From Nitrosomonas sp. (GTDB lineage: Bacteria > Pseudomonadota > Gammaproteobacteria > Burkholderiales > Nitrosomonadaceae), in the NCBI GenBank assembly GCA_017994575.1, contig JAGOKN010000024.1:1-35103 (forward strand): a stretch of DNA of 35,103 bases, written 5' to 3'. A program made the position numbers and the translations under genes. Position 1 is the first letter of the stretch. Each line of letters begins with the position of its first letter. A model generated the notes under the pieces. The model ran no database searches. It was not told the DNA's origin and worked only from the letters and a program-made list of their open reading frames with translations. Positions 26,301 to 32,906 of the stretch are shown piece after piece.

Positions 26301-26429
26301 GATGCTGAGAAACTCATGCCAATGGTGATCACGCTGGCATTTGGTATATTTTTCTCGTCTTTGGTCACTTTGTTGCTGGTGCCAACTGCTTGCGTTGTTT
26401 TAAAAAAATATCCAATCAGAAGCCTATGA
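23319..26429 (+). CDS. RND-family efflux pump (HAE-type inner-membrane permease)
   Basis: A 1036-residue proton-driven pump of the AcrB superfamily. It shows the N-terminal helix, the large periplasmic porter region, a block of helices with the essential Asp pair in GVLADDAIVVGENIY (Asp 394-395, like AcrB 407-408), a second porter region, and C-terminal helices with FGFVGAVLGHLLLEIP and GGVAINDSLILVAKIN. The start overlaps the adaptor stop. Substrate cannot be read from sequence. Its place between siderophore genes suggests secretion of the mature siderophore, a task done by the ABC system PvdRT-OpmQ in Pseudomonas, but it could export unrelated toxic compounds. Confidence 0.93.
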   Translation: MKLIIWFARNPVAANFLMLLIIAGGVLGLTISKRHTVPPAPQNQLQIEINYPGAGPAEVEQALCIPIEEAIHDLEGIRHINSTAHQAQCEIIVEFDPAIGSARFQAAVQARMDRITTFPKEVEKLKIQEMKIGTSAVTIMVHGEVDMLTLMRQRDRLQAMLSKHPDIGLLTPWPQLSYEISIEITAADLRRYALSFEEMAEVIRAASNNIPAGELKKYDGKLLLRSNNQAMTVADYAAINMRPDQHGTRLLLGDIAQIRETVSDRDILARIDGKPAVQIFVISKDRIKTTVEAVNEVIAAFRSELPHGVGITTWDDWSKYYDHNMSMLWENAVSGFILVFLILMFTMRFYLALWVSCGILISLLGALWLMPMLGISLNTYSIAALILIMGVLADDAIVVGENIYTHQQRGRPGLSGAISGTLEVAPLVVLMVSSTMIAFIPGLFLPGLSGYLMYNISLVIIITLAFSMLEALLILPAHLAVNFTPAKKQNAWSATINVIQERVDAGLQWLIDDMYIPVLKSLLRFRYITLSVFSIVLIITGALVFSGRIHSVMEAPVNDYYLFAILQLPAGTPFEEANHQMMRLEHIANEIRIELNTELGLGASDKLKDSFQHIIAVIDDNSGFVDIEIAIDERIRSRVDSIKRQWQARFGELPAGTTLSFQTFWPREMGMPATHSAKAIELKLMAADAALQSAAGEILKARLSSYAGVHSVAGSMQSGKPELRLKLKPEVAFHGLTMQSLGEQVRHGFFGLEVQRFYQNRDELRVMLRFPSEHRRSLDDLYRMPIKLDNGSTAPFAAVAEAEYTPGFSSITRQNRERIQTISAEVFKGEANAEVILADLRANVIPELEAQYPGLKIEPSQTRQKQEQAMSTLWGYGALAVLGIYALLAVPLRSYTQPLVIMLAIPFGFVGAVLGHLLLEIPLSLESYVALFAVGGVAINDSLILVAKINDMLRKNTSIYKAVVLAGKARFRAIFLTTATTVMGLLPLINEQSSDAEKLMPMVITLAFGIFFSSLVTLLLVPTACVVLKKYPIRSL

Positions 26430-26483
26430 ATAAACTGATCAGTGGATTCTCCAGCTGAAATCTCTCATTCATTGGAAGGAAAA

Positions 26484-26558
26484 ATGACACCGTATCCCCT
26501 GCTATTGAAACAACTTTGGCATACGCCTTTGGCGAATGCGCCAGAACAGTTTGTTTGA
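26484..26558 (+). pseudogene. 24-codon ORF, possible N-terminal relic of an acyl-AMP ligase
   Basis: ATG 26484 follows GGAAGG by 6 nt. The peptide (MTPYPLLLKQLWHTPLANAP, then EQFV) stops at TGA 26556-26558. 'YPLLLKQL..TPLA.APEQ' resembles the first residues of medium/long-chain acyl-CoA or acyl-AMP ligases as I remember them, which usually go on 'EIVY'. No further ligase sequence is visible before the acylase gene at 26604. It may be the remains of a deleted lipid-activating enzyme, or a small gene with a good ribosome site of its own. Confidence 0.35.
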
Positions 26559-26603
26559 ATCTCATCCACCATCAGACAACTGGTTTCAATCAAGGAAATT
26601 AAC

Positions 26604-28880
26604 GTGAAAATCCGATTTGTGTTGTGTTCATTGGGATGCGTGTTATTCACAACGCTATTCCTGAATGCTTGTCAGCAGCCTATCCAGTCGCCTGCACAAA
26701 TTCATCATGGTCCGGAAATTTTGTGGGATACCTGGGGCATTCCGCATATTGTTGCCCAGAAAGATAGCGACGCCTTCTATGCCTTTGGCTGGGCACAGAT
26801 GAGAAGTCATGCTGATTTGTTGCTTAAACTCTATGCCGTGGCACGCGGGCGCGGCGCTGAGATTTTTGGTGAAAGTTACCTGCCCGCTGACCGGTCTGTG
26901 CGGATATTGGGTATTCCACATCTGGCTGAGCAGTGGTATGCAGAACAAGATGTTGTCTTCCGCGCCAATCTGGATGCATTTGCCGCCGGCATCAATGATT
27001 TCGCGCGCCGGCACCCGGAAACCATTTCTGATACAGTTAAAGCGGTATTGCCGGTGACGCCGCAAGATGTGATTGCGCATACAACACGGGTGATGACGGT
27101 TTTTATTGCCGGCACTTCCGAGTGCGGTGCGGTATTGCCGGGTTTTGATTTTATTGACCAACCGGTTGCCTCGAATGGCTGGGCATTGGGTCCCGGTTAT
27201 TCAACCAGCGGTAACGCCATGTTACTTGCTAATCCGCATCTGGATTGGCGCGGACTGGAGACATTCTACGAATCCCACTTCCTGTTGCCGAATGTGAATC
27301 TCTATGGTACAGCGTTAGTGGGTTCTCCTGTTTTGCAGATCGCTTTTAACGATCATTTGGGTTGGACGCATACCGTCAACACCATGGATGGCTGCGATCT
27401 CTATCAACTGAAACTGGCAGGATCCGCGTTGAGCGATGGTTATGTACTGGATGGCGTTGCACAATCTTTCAACACTATCACCGAAACCATTCAAATCCGC
27501 CAGCAGGACAGCGGTATGACAAGTGAATCTTTGCACATTCATCGAGCTAAACAAGGGCCGGTGATTGAAACGGGTGATCAAGTTTTAGCGATACGTTTTG
27601 CTTTATTGGAAACATCATTATTGGCTGGCATGAACCGGCAATGGTGGGAAATGGGGCAGGCCAGTAGCCTGAAAGAGTTTCAGAGTGTGCTGCTAGGCCA
27701 GCATCTGCCGTTATTCAATGTCGTCTATGCGGATGCGGACAAGCATATTATGCTTGCTTTCAATGGCATAATCCCAGTACGGGAAATGGGAGATGCGGCT
27801 TTCTGGCATGCGCCTGTTCCTGGAGATGACTCGAGCCTGATCTGGACAAAAACACATGCCTACGCGGACTTACCCAAATCGATCGATCCTCCTGGCGGTT
27901 GGGTACAAAATTCCAATGGCGCGCCTTGGTATATGACGATGCCTTTTCTCAATAAAAACCAGTATCCGCCTAACATCGCGGCTGATGTGACCAATAATCG
28001 CGAGCTGCGTGGATTGCAGATGCTGAGTGAACATAAACAAATGAGCTATGCTGAATTGATTGCTGCCAAGCATTCGACACGCTCATTGGTTGCTGACCAA
28101 TTGCTTGATGAATTGGTCGCTGCTGCGCGCGAAGGACACGATCCGTTGCTGCAACAGGCTGCCGATGTACTGAATCGCTGGGATCGTCAATATTTGACGG
28201 AAAGTCGGGGAGGGTGGCTTTTCGGCATTTGGTTCGAGAAATGGTTGGAAAGAACAATTACCAAAGCCACTGATGCCGATCCCAATTACGACTTCACCTC
28301 TGATCAGCTTGTCGGCGATCTTTTTTATGCACAACCTTTTGATTCGGATCAACCACTGACTACGCCGCGTGGTTTGGCAGATGTGCCGTTGGCAATACTG
28401 GCCTTGCATGATGCTGCCAACGAATTGCAAGCAACTGTTGGCGCACTCGATATAGCTTGGGGCGATATGGCCCGCCTGCGCCGTGGTGAGATTGATTTGC
28501 CCGGTAATGGTGCGGGTACTGTATTAGGCGTTTTCCGCGAAATTATTTACCGACAAGATAAAGATGGTAAATTTAAATCGTCTTCCGGTGATACGTATAT
28601 TGCACTGGTTGAATTCTCACGACCTATTCGCGCTCAGGTATTAACAACCTACGGTAACGCTACCCAGAACAATACTTTTGAAATAGGAGATCAGCTGCAT
28701 TTGGCAGCTAAACAGCAGCTTCGGCCCGCGTGGCGTACGCTTGAAGAGATCGAAGCAAATTTGGCGTTACGTGAGAATTTAACCTCATCGCGAAAATCTC
28801 GTGGGCTTGCCCCCAAGCTGGCTAGTCTACAAAAGACCTTTGCACAACCGCGAGAATTTAGGGAAACGCTGATTAATTGA
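26604..28880 (+). CDS. Penicillin-acylase-family N-terminal-nucleophile hydrolase (PvdQ-like)
   Basis: A 758-residue periplasmic acylase precursor. GTG 26604 with AAGGAA 6 nt upstream opens a lipoprotein-type signal (FLNACQQ, Cys about residue 23). The alpha chain is followed by the self-cleavage site VA|SNGWALG, giving Ser 190 as the catalytic N-terminal nucleophile. The conserved LLANPHLDW and the WTHTVN segments follow. PvdQ removes the fatty acid from pyoverdine precursors in the periplasm, and relatives also cleave acyl-homoserine lactones. The cluster context favours siderophore deacylation. The last six residues (RETLIN) and the stop come from an inserted MITE. Before insertion, the frame would have continued through the sequence after 29008 for 18 more codons to TAG, so the original C-terminus differed. 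Confidence 0.9.
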   Translation: MKIRFVLCSLGCVLFTTLFLNACQQPIQSPAQIHHGPEILWDTWGIPHIVAQKDSDAFYAFGWAQMRSHADLLLKLYAVARGRGAEIFGESYLPADRSVRILGIPHLAEQWYAEQDVVFRANLDAFAAGINDFARRHPETISDTVKAVLPVTPQDVIAHTTRVMTVFIAGTSECGAVLPGFDFIDQPVASNGWALGPGYSTSGNAMLLANPHLDWRGLETFYESHFLLPNVNLYGTALVGSPVLQIAFNDHLGWTHTVNTMDGCDLYQLKLAGSALSDGYVLDGVAQSFNTITETIQIRQQDSGMTSESLHIHRAKQGPVIETGDQVLAIRFALLETSLLAGMNRQWWEMGQASSLKEFQSVLLGQHLPLFNVVYADADKHIMLAFNGIIPVREMGDAAFWHAPVPGDDSSLIWTKTHAYADLPKSIDPPGGWVQNSNGAPWYMTMPFLNKNQYPPNIAADVTNNRELRGLQMLSEHKQMSYAELIAAKHSTRSLVADQLLDELVAAAREGHDPLLQQAADVLNRWDRQYLTESRGGWLFGIWFEKWLERTITKATDADPNYDFTSDQLVGDLFYAQPFDSDQPLTTPRGLADVPLAILALHDAANELQATVGALDIAWGDMARLRRGEIDLPGNGAGTVLGVFREIIYRQDKDGKFKSSSGDTYIALVEFSRPIRAQVLTTYGNATQNNTFEIGDQLHLAAKQQLRPAWRTLEEIEANLALRENLTSSRKSRGLAPKLASLQKTFAQPREFRETLIN

Positions 28881-29004
28881 CTGTACGAGCGAATCACTTC
28901 GTTGCGCGGTACTCACTCCCTCGCCTATCATGTTGATATGTCTCGGTTGCTGCGTTCCGTGCGCCTCGTGCTTCATCTCGTTCGCCGAATTAATCAGCGT
29001 TTCC
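28862..29004. mobile_element. 143-bp MITE with 17-bp terminal inverted repeats and TTAG target duplication
   Basis: GGAAACGCTGATTAATT at 28862-28878 is repeated in exact inverted form at 28988-29004. The element is flanked on both sides by TTAG (28858-28861 and 29005-29008). A 4-bp YTAR-type duplication is what the IS5 group of the IS5 family makes. The 109-bp interior has no room for a transposase, so it would be moved in trans. It provides the stop codon of the acylase gene. Confidence 0.85.
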
Positions 29005-29008
29005 TTAG

Positions 29009-29513
29009 CTGTTGTGACAAAGAAAAATTTCCAAATGACGCTGATTGCACATCATTTTGGTAGAAAGTGAAGTTTTTCTCCTTTTTTAGGGGAGTTTCCC
29101 TCCTTATGCAACATTTGGACGGATTGCTCCTCTTAATGGTTGATCTACGAAGATTCTGTTGGCGGCTTTTTTCAGATTCATAAAATCTCTGCACATCCGG
29201 TTATCTCAGTCATATAAAACTGATAACCGTTCAAATTTCAATGCCACAAGTGATCAGAAAAGCTCAAAAACAAAGTTATGCGGCAGTTGACTATGCTTTG
29301 TCGAGAGCGCATCATTTTGTTGAATTGAGCAGTAAAGTTGATTGGGTTTTTCGGTTGGGAAAAGTTACTTATTGTAAAATTCCCGGAATTCACAGCATAA
29401 CTGCAAGTGAGTCGGTAGGGCAGTGGACTCTGATTTGATTTATTTTCTTTGGGCCTGGAAGGTGGCAACAAAACGTAGAAACATTAAATCAAAATCAACA
29501 AGGAGATAATCGC
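29009..29513. other. Intergenic stretch between MITE and gnd
   Basis: About 500 nt without a recognisable gene. It holds the former 3' end of the acylase frame (to about 29063), short pyrimidine-rich tracts near 29071-29105, the inverted repeat at 29199-29228, and a 65-codon ORF at 29241-29438 that resembles nothing I know and is matched by an equally long ORF on the other strand, so chance is likely. The gnd promoter should lie here, but I see no convincing sigma70 pair. Confidence 0.5.
29199..29228. repeat. Inverted repeat upstream of gnd
   Basis: GGTTATC-t-CAGT at the left pairs with ACTGATAACC at the right around an 8-nt loop (CATATAAA), 10 paired bases with one bulge. No T-run follows, so it is not a typical Rho-independent terminator. 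It could be an operator or RNA hairpin controlling the gnd-zwf genes about 285 nt downstream. Confidence 0.4.
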
Positions 29514-30536
29514 ATGCAACTTGGAATGATTGGTCTTGGACGTATGGGAGCCAACCTGGTTCGGCGCTTAACCAAAGACGGCCATTCGTGCGTGGTGTAT
29601 GACGTCAATGCCGAAGCCGTCAAGACGCTTACTGGTCCTAATATTCTGCAGGCCGCTTCGTTCGATGATTTCGTTGCTAAACTCTCACAGCCTCGTGTTG
29701 TTTGGGTAATGGTTCCTGCAGGTGTCACCGGCAGGACGGTTTCGGATCTGGCGCCATTGCTTTCCGCCGGCGATATCGTTATAGATGGCGGCAACAGTTA
29801 TTATCGTGATGATCAAGTGCGCGCCAAAGCACTCATGACACGCGGTATCCACTTCGTCGATTGTGGTACCAGTGGCGGTATATTTGGGTTAGAACGCGGA
29901 TATTGCTTGATGATCGGTGGAGAGGATGACGTCATCCGGCATCTCGACCCGATCTTCAGGAGCATCGCGCCAGGCATCGCCACCGCCACACGTACAATCG
30001 GGCGCGATGGCACAGCCGGTGCCGAAGAACAGGGCTACCTGCATTGTGGCCCGGTCGGCGCAGGCCACTTCGTGAAAATGGTTCACAACGGCATCGAATA
30101 TGCCCTGATGGCGGCGTATGCCGAAGGACTCAATATTCTTAAACACGCCGATGTTGGTTTGCGTCCCAGAACTCAGGATGCCGAAACCACTCCGCTACGT
30201 GACCCCGAAGCGTACCAATATCCCATCGACATCGGTAAAGTAGCCGAAGTTTGGCGTCGGGGCAGCGTGATTTCATCCTGGTTGCTTGATTTAACCGCAG
30301 CTGCGCTGGTCGAGGATGCGGAGCTGAAGCAATTTTCCGGGCGCGTATCGGATTCGGGCGAGGGGCGCTGGACTACGCTGGCCGCCGTCGACGAAGGTGT
30401 GCCGGCGCCGGTCATCAGCGCTGCGCTATTCGGTCGCTTTGAGTCCCAAGGAGAGGCCAATTACGCCGACCGGATTCTTTCGGCTATGCGCAAGCAGTTT
30501 GGTGGTCATGACGAAAAACACACAGATGGCTCATGA
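29514..30536 (+). CDS. gnd: 6-phosphogluconate dehydrogenase, decarboxylating (short form)
   Basis: A 340-residue enzyme converting 6-phosphogluconate to ribulose 5-phosphate and CO2 with reduction of NAD(P). It has the N-terminal nucleotide fold [13 protein letters not shown], then [19 protein letters not shown], and the catalytic [12 protein letters not shown] (Lys 188). Its length is that of the short GntZ-type enzymes, which often prefer NAD, rather than the 470-residue classical form; GLGRMG with a following D in VYDVN supports NAD. An AAGGAG ribosome site stands 8 nt before ATG 29514. It overlaps or abuts zwf and forms an operon with it. Confidence 0.93.
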   Translation: MQLGMIGLGRMGANLVRRLTKDGHSCVVYDVNAEAVKTLTGPNILQAASFDDFVAKLSQPRVVWVMVPAGVTGRTVSDLAPLLSAGDIVIDGGNSYYRDDQVRAKALMTRGIHFVDCGTSGGIFGLERGYCLMIGGEDDVIRHLDPIFRSIAPGIATATRTIGRDGTAGAEEQGYLHCGPVGAGHFVKMVHNGIEYALMAAYAEGLNILKHADVGLRPRTQDAETTPLRDPEAYQYPIDIGKVAEVWRRGSVISSWLLDLTAAALVEDAELKQFSGRVSDSGEGRWTTLAAVDEGVPAPVISAALFGRFESQGEANYADRILSAMRKQFGGHDEKHTDGS

Positions 30537-30537
30537 C

Positions 30538-31950
30538 ATGAGCGAACTTAACAGCAATTTAATACCGTCTGATGCATTGGTGTTTTTTGGCGCGACAGGT
30601 GATCTTGCCCATAAGAAGATATTTCCTTCGCTCTATCAGATGGTCAAGCGGGGCGTGTTAAAGATTCCGGTCATAGGTGTGGGTTTTTCAGGCTGGAATC
30701 TGGCGCAACTGCGCGACCGGGCAAAAGACGGAATAACACATGTCTTTAAGGATATCGACGCCAATGCCCTGAACCAATTGCTTTCGTTGCTGCGCTATGT
30801 CGATGGTGACTATAAAAATCCGCAGACGTTTCAAGCACTCAAGCAAGCGCTTGATGGTGCTGTGCATCCAACCTTCTATCTGGCTATCCCGCCCGCTTTC
30901 TTTGCGGCAGTGATCAAGGATATTGGTTCCGCCGGTTTGACTGAGCATGCCCGCATCATCGTGGAAAAGCCCTTCGGGCGTGATTTAGCTTCGGCACGCG
31001 AACTCAATGACGCCGCGCACTTGGTTTTTCCGGAAACTTCAATCTTTCGCATCGATCATTTTCTGGGCAAGGAAGCCATTGAAAATATCCTGTATTTCCG
31101 ATTTGCGAATTCGTTCCTGGAGCCGATCTGGAATCGCAACTATGTGGCGAGTGTCCAGATTACGCTGGCGGAGAATTTTGGCGTAGAAGGCCGAGGCAAT
31201 TTTTACGATCAAGTCGGCTGCTTGCGCGACGTGGTTCAAAATCATTTGTTTCAGATAGTGGCGCTTTTGGCGATGGAACCGCCTGCTGGGCGGGATTTTG
31301 AAGCGCAGCGAAACGAAAAAGTCAAAGTATTTCAAGCGATGCATGCACTCAAGCCGGAAGATTTGGTAAGAGGTCAGTTTGAGGGCTATCTGCAGGAACC
31401 TGGTGTTGCTAAAGATTCTGATACAGAGACATATTGCGCCCTGCGTCTAAGCATTGATTCTTGGCGTTGGGAGGGCGTGCCGTGGTACCTGCGTTCGGGA
31501 AAATATTTGGCCGAGAGCGCTGCAGAGGTTCTCGTACAGTTCAAGGCACCGCCTCAGAAATTGTTCGAAGATGCTTGGCCAGTGACCGGCCGGGCTAATT
31601 ATTTACGTTTCAAGTTATTTCCGTGTCCCGCTATTGCGCTGGCAGCGCGTGTGAAACGTGTGGGAGAGGAGTTCATTGGCGACCAAAAAGAGCTTTATTT
31701 GCTTAATGCTCAACCAGATGAACAAATGCCCTATGAACGGCTTCTGGGCGATGCATTGGCCGGTAATGGTCTGCTTTTTACTCGGCAGGATGCGGTAGAA
31801 GCTGCGTGGGCGGTTCTTGACAAAGTTCTGACGCAGCATCAGCCAGTTCGCCGATATAAAGCCGGTAGCTGGGGGCCGCAGGAAGCTGATGAGTTAATCA
31901 AAGCTGACGGCGGATGGCATAATCCCAGATTTAATCCTGTAACTAAGTAA
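30538..31950 (+). CDS. zwf: Glucose-6-phosphate 1-dehydrogenase
   Basis: Oxidises glucose 6-phosphate to 6-phosphogluconolactone, the entry step of the oxidative pentose phosphate and Entner-Doudoroff routes. It has the nucleotide-binding [18 protein letters not shown] at the N-terminus and the active-site signature [14 protein letters not shown] (His 174 counted from this start), with a usual length of 470 residues. The start is uncertain: ATGs at 30508, 30526 and 30538 are all in frame and none has a strong ribosome site. The last fits family N-termini and lies 1 nt after the gnd stop, while the first would overlap gnd by 29 nt. No 6-phosphogluconolactonase gene is seen in the window. Confidence 0.93.
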   Translation: MSELNSNLIPSDALVFFGATGDLAHKKIFPSLYQMVKRGVLKIPVIGVGFSGWNLAQLRDRAKDGITHVFKDIDANALNQLLSLLRYVDGDYKNPQTFQALKQALDGAVHPTFYLAIPPAFFAAVIKDIGSAGLTEHARIIVEKPFGRDLASARELNDAAHLVFPETSIFRIDHFLGKEAIENILYFRFANSFLEPIWNRNYVASVQITLAENFGVEGRGNFYDQVGCLRDVVQNHLFQIVALLAMEPPAGRDFEAQRNEKVKVFQAMHALKPEDLVRGQFEGYLQEPGVAKDSDTETYCALRLSIDSWRWEGVPWYLRSGKYLAESAAEVLVQFKAPPQKLFEDAWPVTGRANYLRFKLFPCPAIALAARVKRVGEEFIGDQKELYLLNAQPDEQMPYERLLGDALAGNGLLFTRQDAVEAAWAVLDKVLTQHQPVRRYKAGSWGPQEADELIKADGGWHNPRFNPVTK

Positions 31951-31977
31951 CGTAACTCAGAGCGCGGATAATTTAAG

Positions 31978-32118
31978 ATGCCAGCCTTTTCGGTAAAATC
32001 ATCCATGATTGACACATTGCTGCCGGTTTTTCTGGAATATGAGAATGGAATCGATCAATGGCCGCTCACCGGGACAAATATGCTCGGGCAGTGTTTTGAG
32101 GGAAGTAAGTGGTTATGA
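31978..32118 (+). CDS. Possible 46-residue ORF coupled to the ROK kinase gene (doubtful)
   Basis: It runs from ATG 31978 to a TGA that overlaps the ATG of the kinase gene (ATGA, 32115-32118), the classic arrangement for translational coupling. No clear ribosome site precedes it, and the peptide (starting MPAFSVKSSMIDTLLPVFLE) matches nothing I recognise. It fills most of the 164-nt gap between zwf and the kinase gene, but may be chance. Confidence 0.2.
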   Translation: MPAFSVKSSMIDTLLPVFLEYENGIDQWPLTGTNMLGQCFEGSKWL

Positions 32119-32816
32119 AAACACAAACATCTCATACCATTCTTGTCATTGATGTGGGCGGAACACATATCAAGATATTGGTAACCGGACATAATCGGTC
32201 ACTCAAGCTGCCGTCCGGCCCAGCGCTGACTCCGAAACAGATGGTCAATAAGGTCAAGGATGCGACACAAGATTGTAAATACGATCGTGTATCGATTGGT
32301 TATCCAGGCGTCGTAATTGGTGGGCGTCCGGTTCATGATCCATTTAATCTCGGTCCTGGTTGGGTTGGTTTTGATTTCCGGAAATCATTCGGTTGCCCCA
32401 CAAAACTGATTAATGATGCCGTTATGCAGGCACTCGGCAGCTATGATCAGGGACGCATGCTCTTTCTTGGGCTGGGCACAGGGCTGGGGTCGGCGATGGT
32501 AGTGGATGGGATGCTCGAGCCCATGGAATTGGCCCATCTGCCTTACAAGCATGGAAAAACATACGAAGACTATTTGGGCCGGTGCGGATTGGAAAAAATG
32601 GGTAAGAAAAAATGGCGTCGGCATGTATTCAAGGTTGCTGATAAATTGAAATCCGCTCTTGAAGCCGATTATGTCGTGTTAGGGGGTGGAAACGCTAAAG
32701 AGTTTAGAAAGCTCAAGAAGCTTCCTCCGGATCTGCGCGTGGGTGACAATGATAAAGCCTTTATTGGCGGTTTGCGTCTATGGGATACCTCCATGCGGGG
32801 GAAAATTGGCATTTAA
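32115..32816 (+). CDS. ppgK: Polyphosphate-glucokinase-like ROK-family sugar kinase
   Basis: A 233-residue ROK kinase. The phosphate-binding motif VIDVGGTHIKILVTG is at the N-terminus, then SIGYPGVV, LINDAVMQALG (with the catalytic Asp) and GLGTGLGSAMVVDG. It lacks the Cys-rich zinc motif of many ROK proteins, as PpgK proteins do. Members phosphorylate glucose from polyphosphate or ATP, which would feed zwf. ATG 32115 is preferred over GTG 32109 because GAGGGAAG stands about 10 nt before it. Its position among pentose-phosphate genes supports a sugar role. The donor is not proven. Confidence 0.75.
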   Translation: MKTQTSHTILVIDVGGTHIKILVTGHNRSLKLPSGPALTPKQMVNKVKDATQDCKYDRVSIGYPGVVIGGRPVHDPFNLGPGWVGFDFRKSFGCPTKLINDAVMQALGSYDQGRMLFLGLGTGLGSAMVVDGMLEPMELAHLPYKHGKTYEDYLGRCGLEKMGKKKWRRHVFKVADKLKSALEADYVVLGGGNAKEFRKLKKLPPDLRVGDNDKAFIGGLRLWDTSMRGKIGI

Positions 32817-32906
32817 TCTAAAATTCCGAAAGCATCCCGGTTTTCGATCATGAAAAATTATTTTCCATTAAAACGTGCAGTAACCTGACAGTTGGGAGAA
32901 AAGCGC

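Noticed and set aside
26655-27161. 168-codon minus-strand ORF within the acylase gene
   Set aside because: Antisense to the conserved alpha chain of the acylase; no recognisable domain.
29241-29438. 65-codon ORF in the intergenic stretch before gnd
   Set aside because: No clear ribosome site, no known family, and a similar-sized ORF on the other strand; I do not call it a gene.
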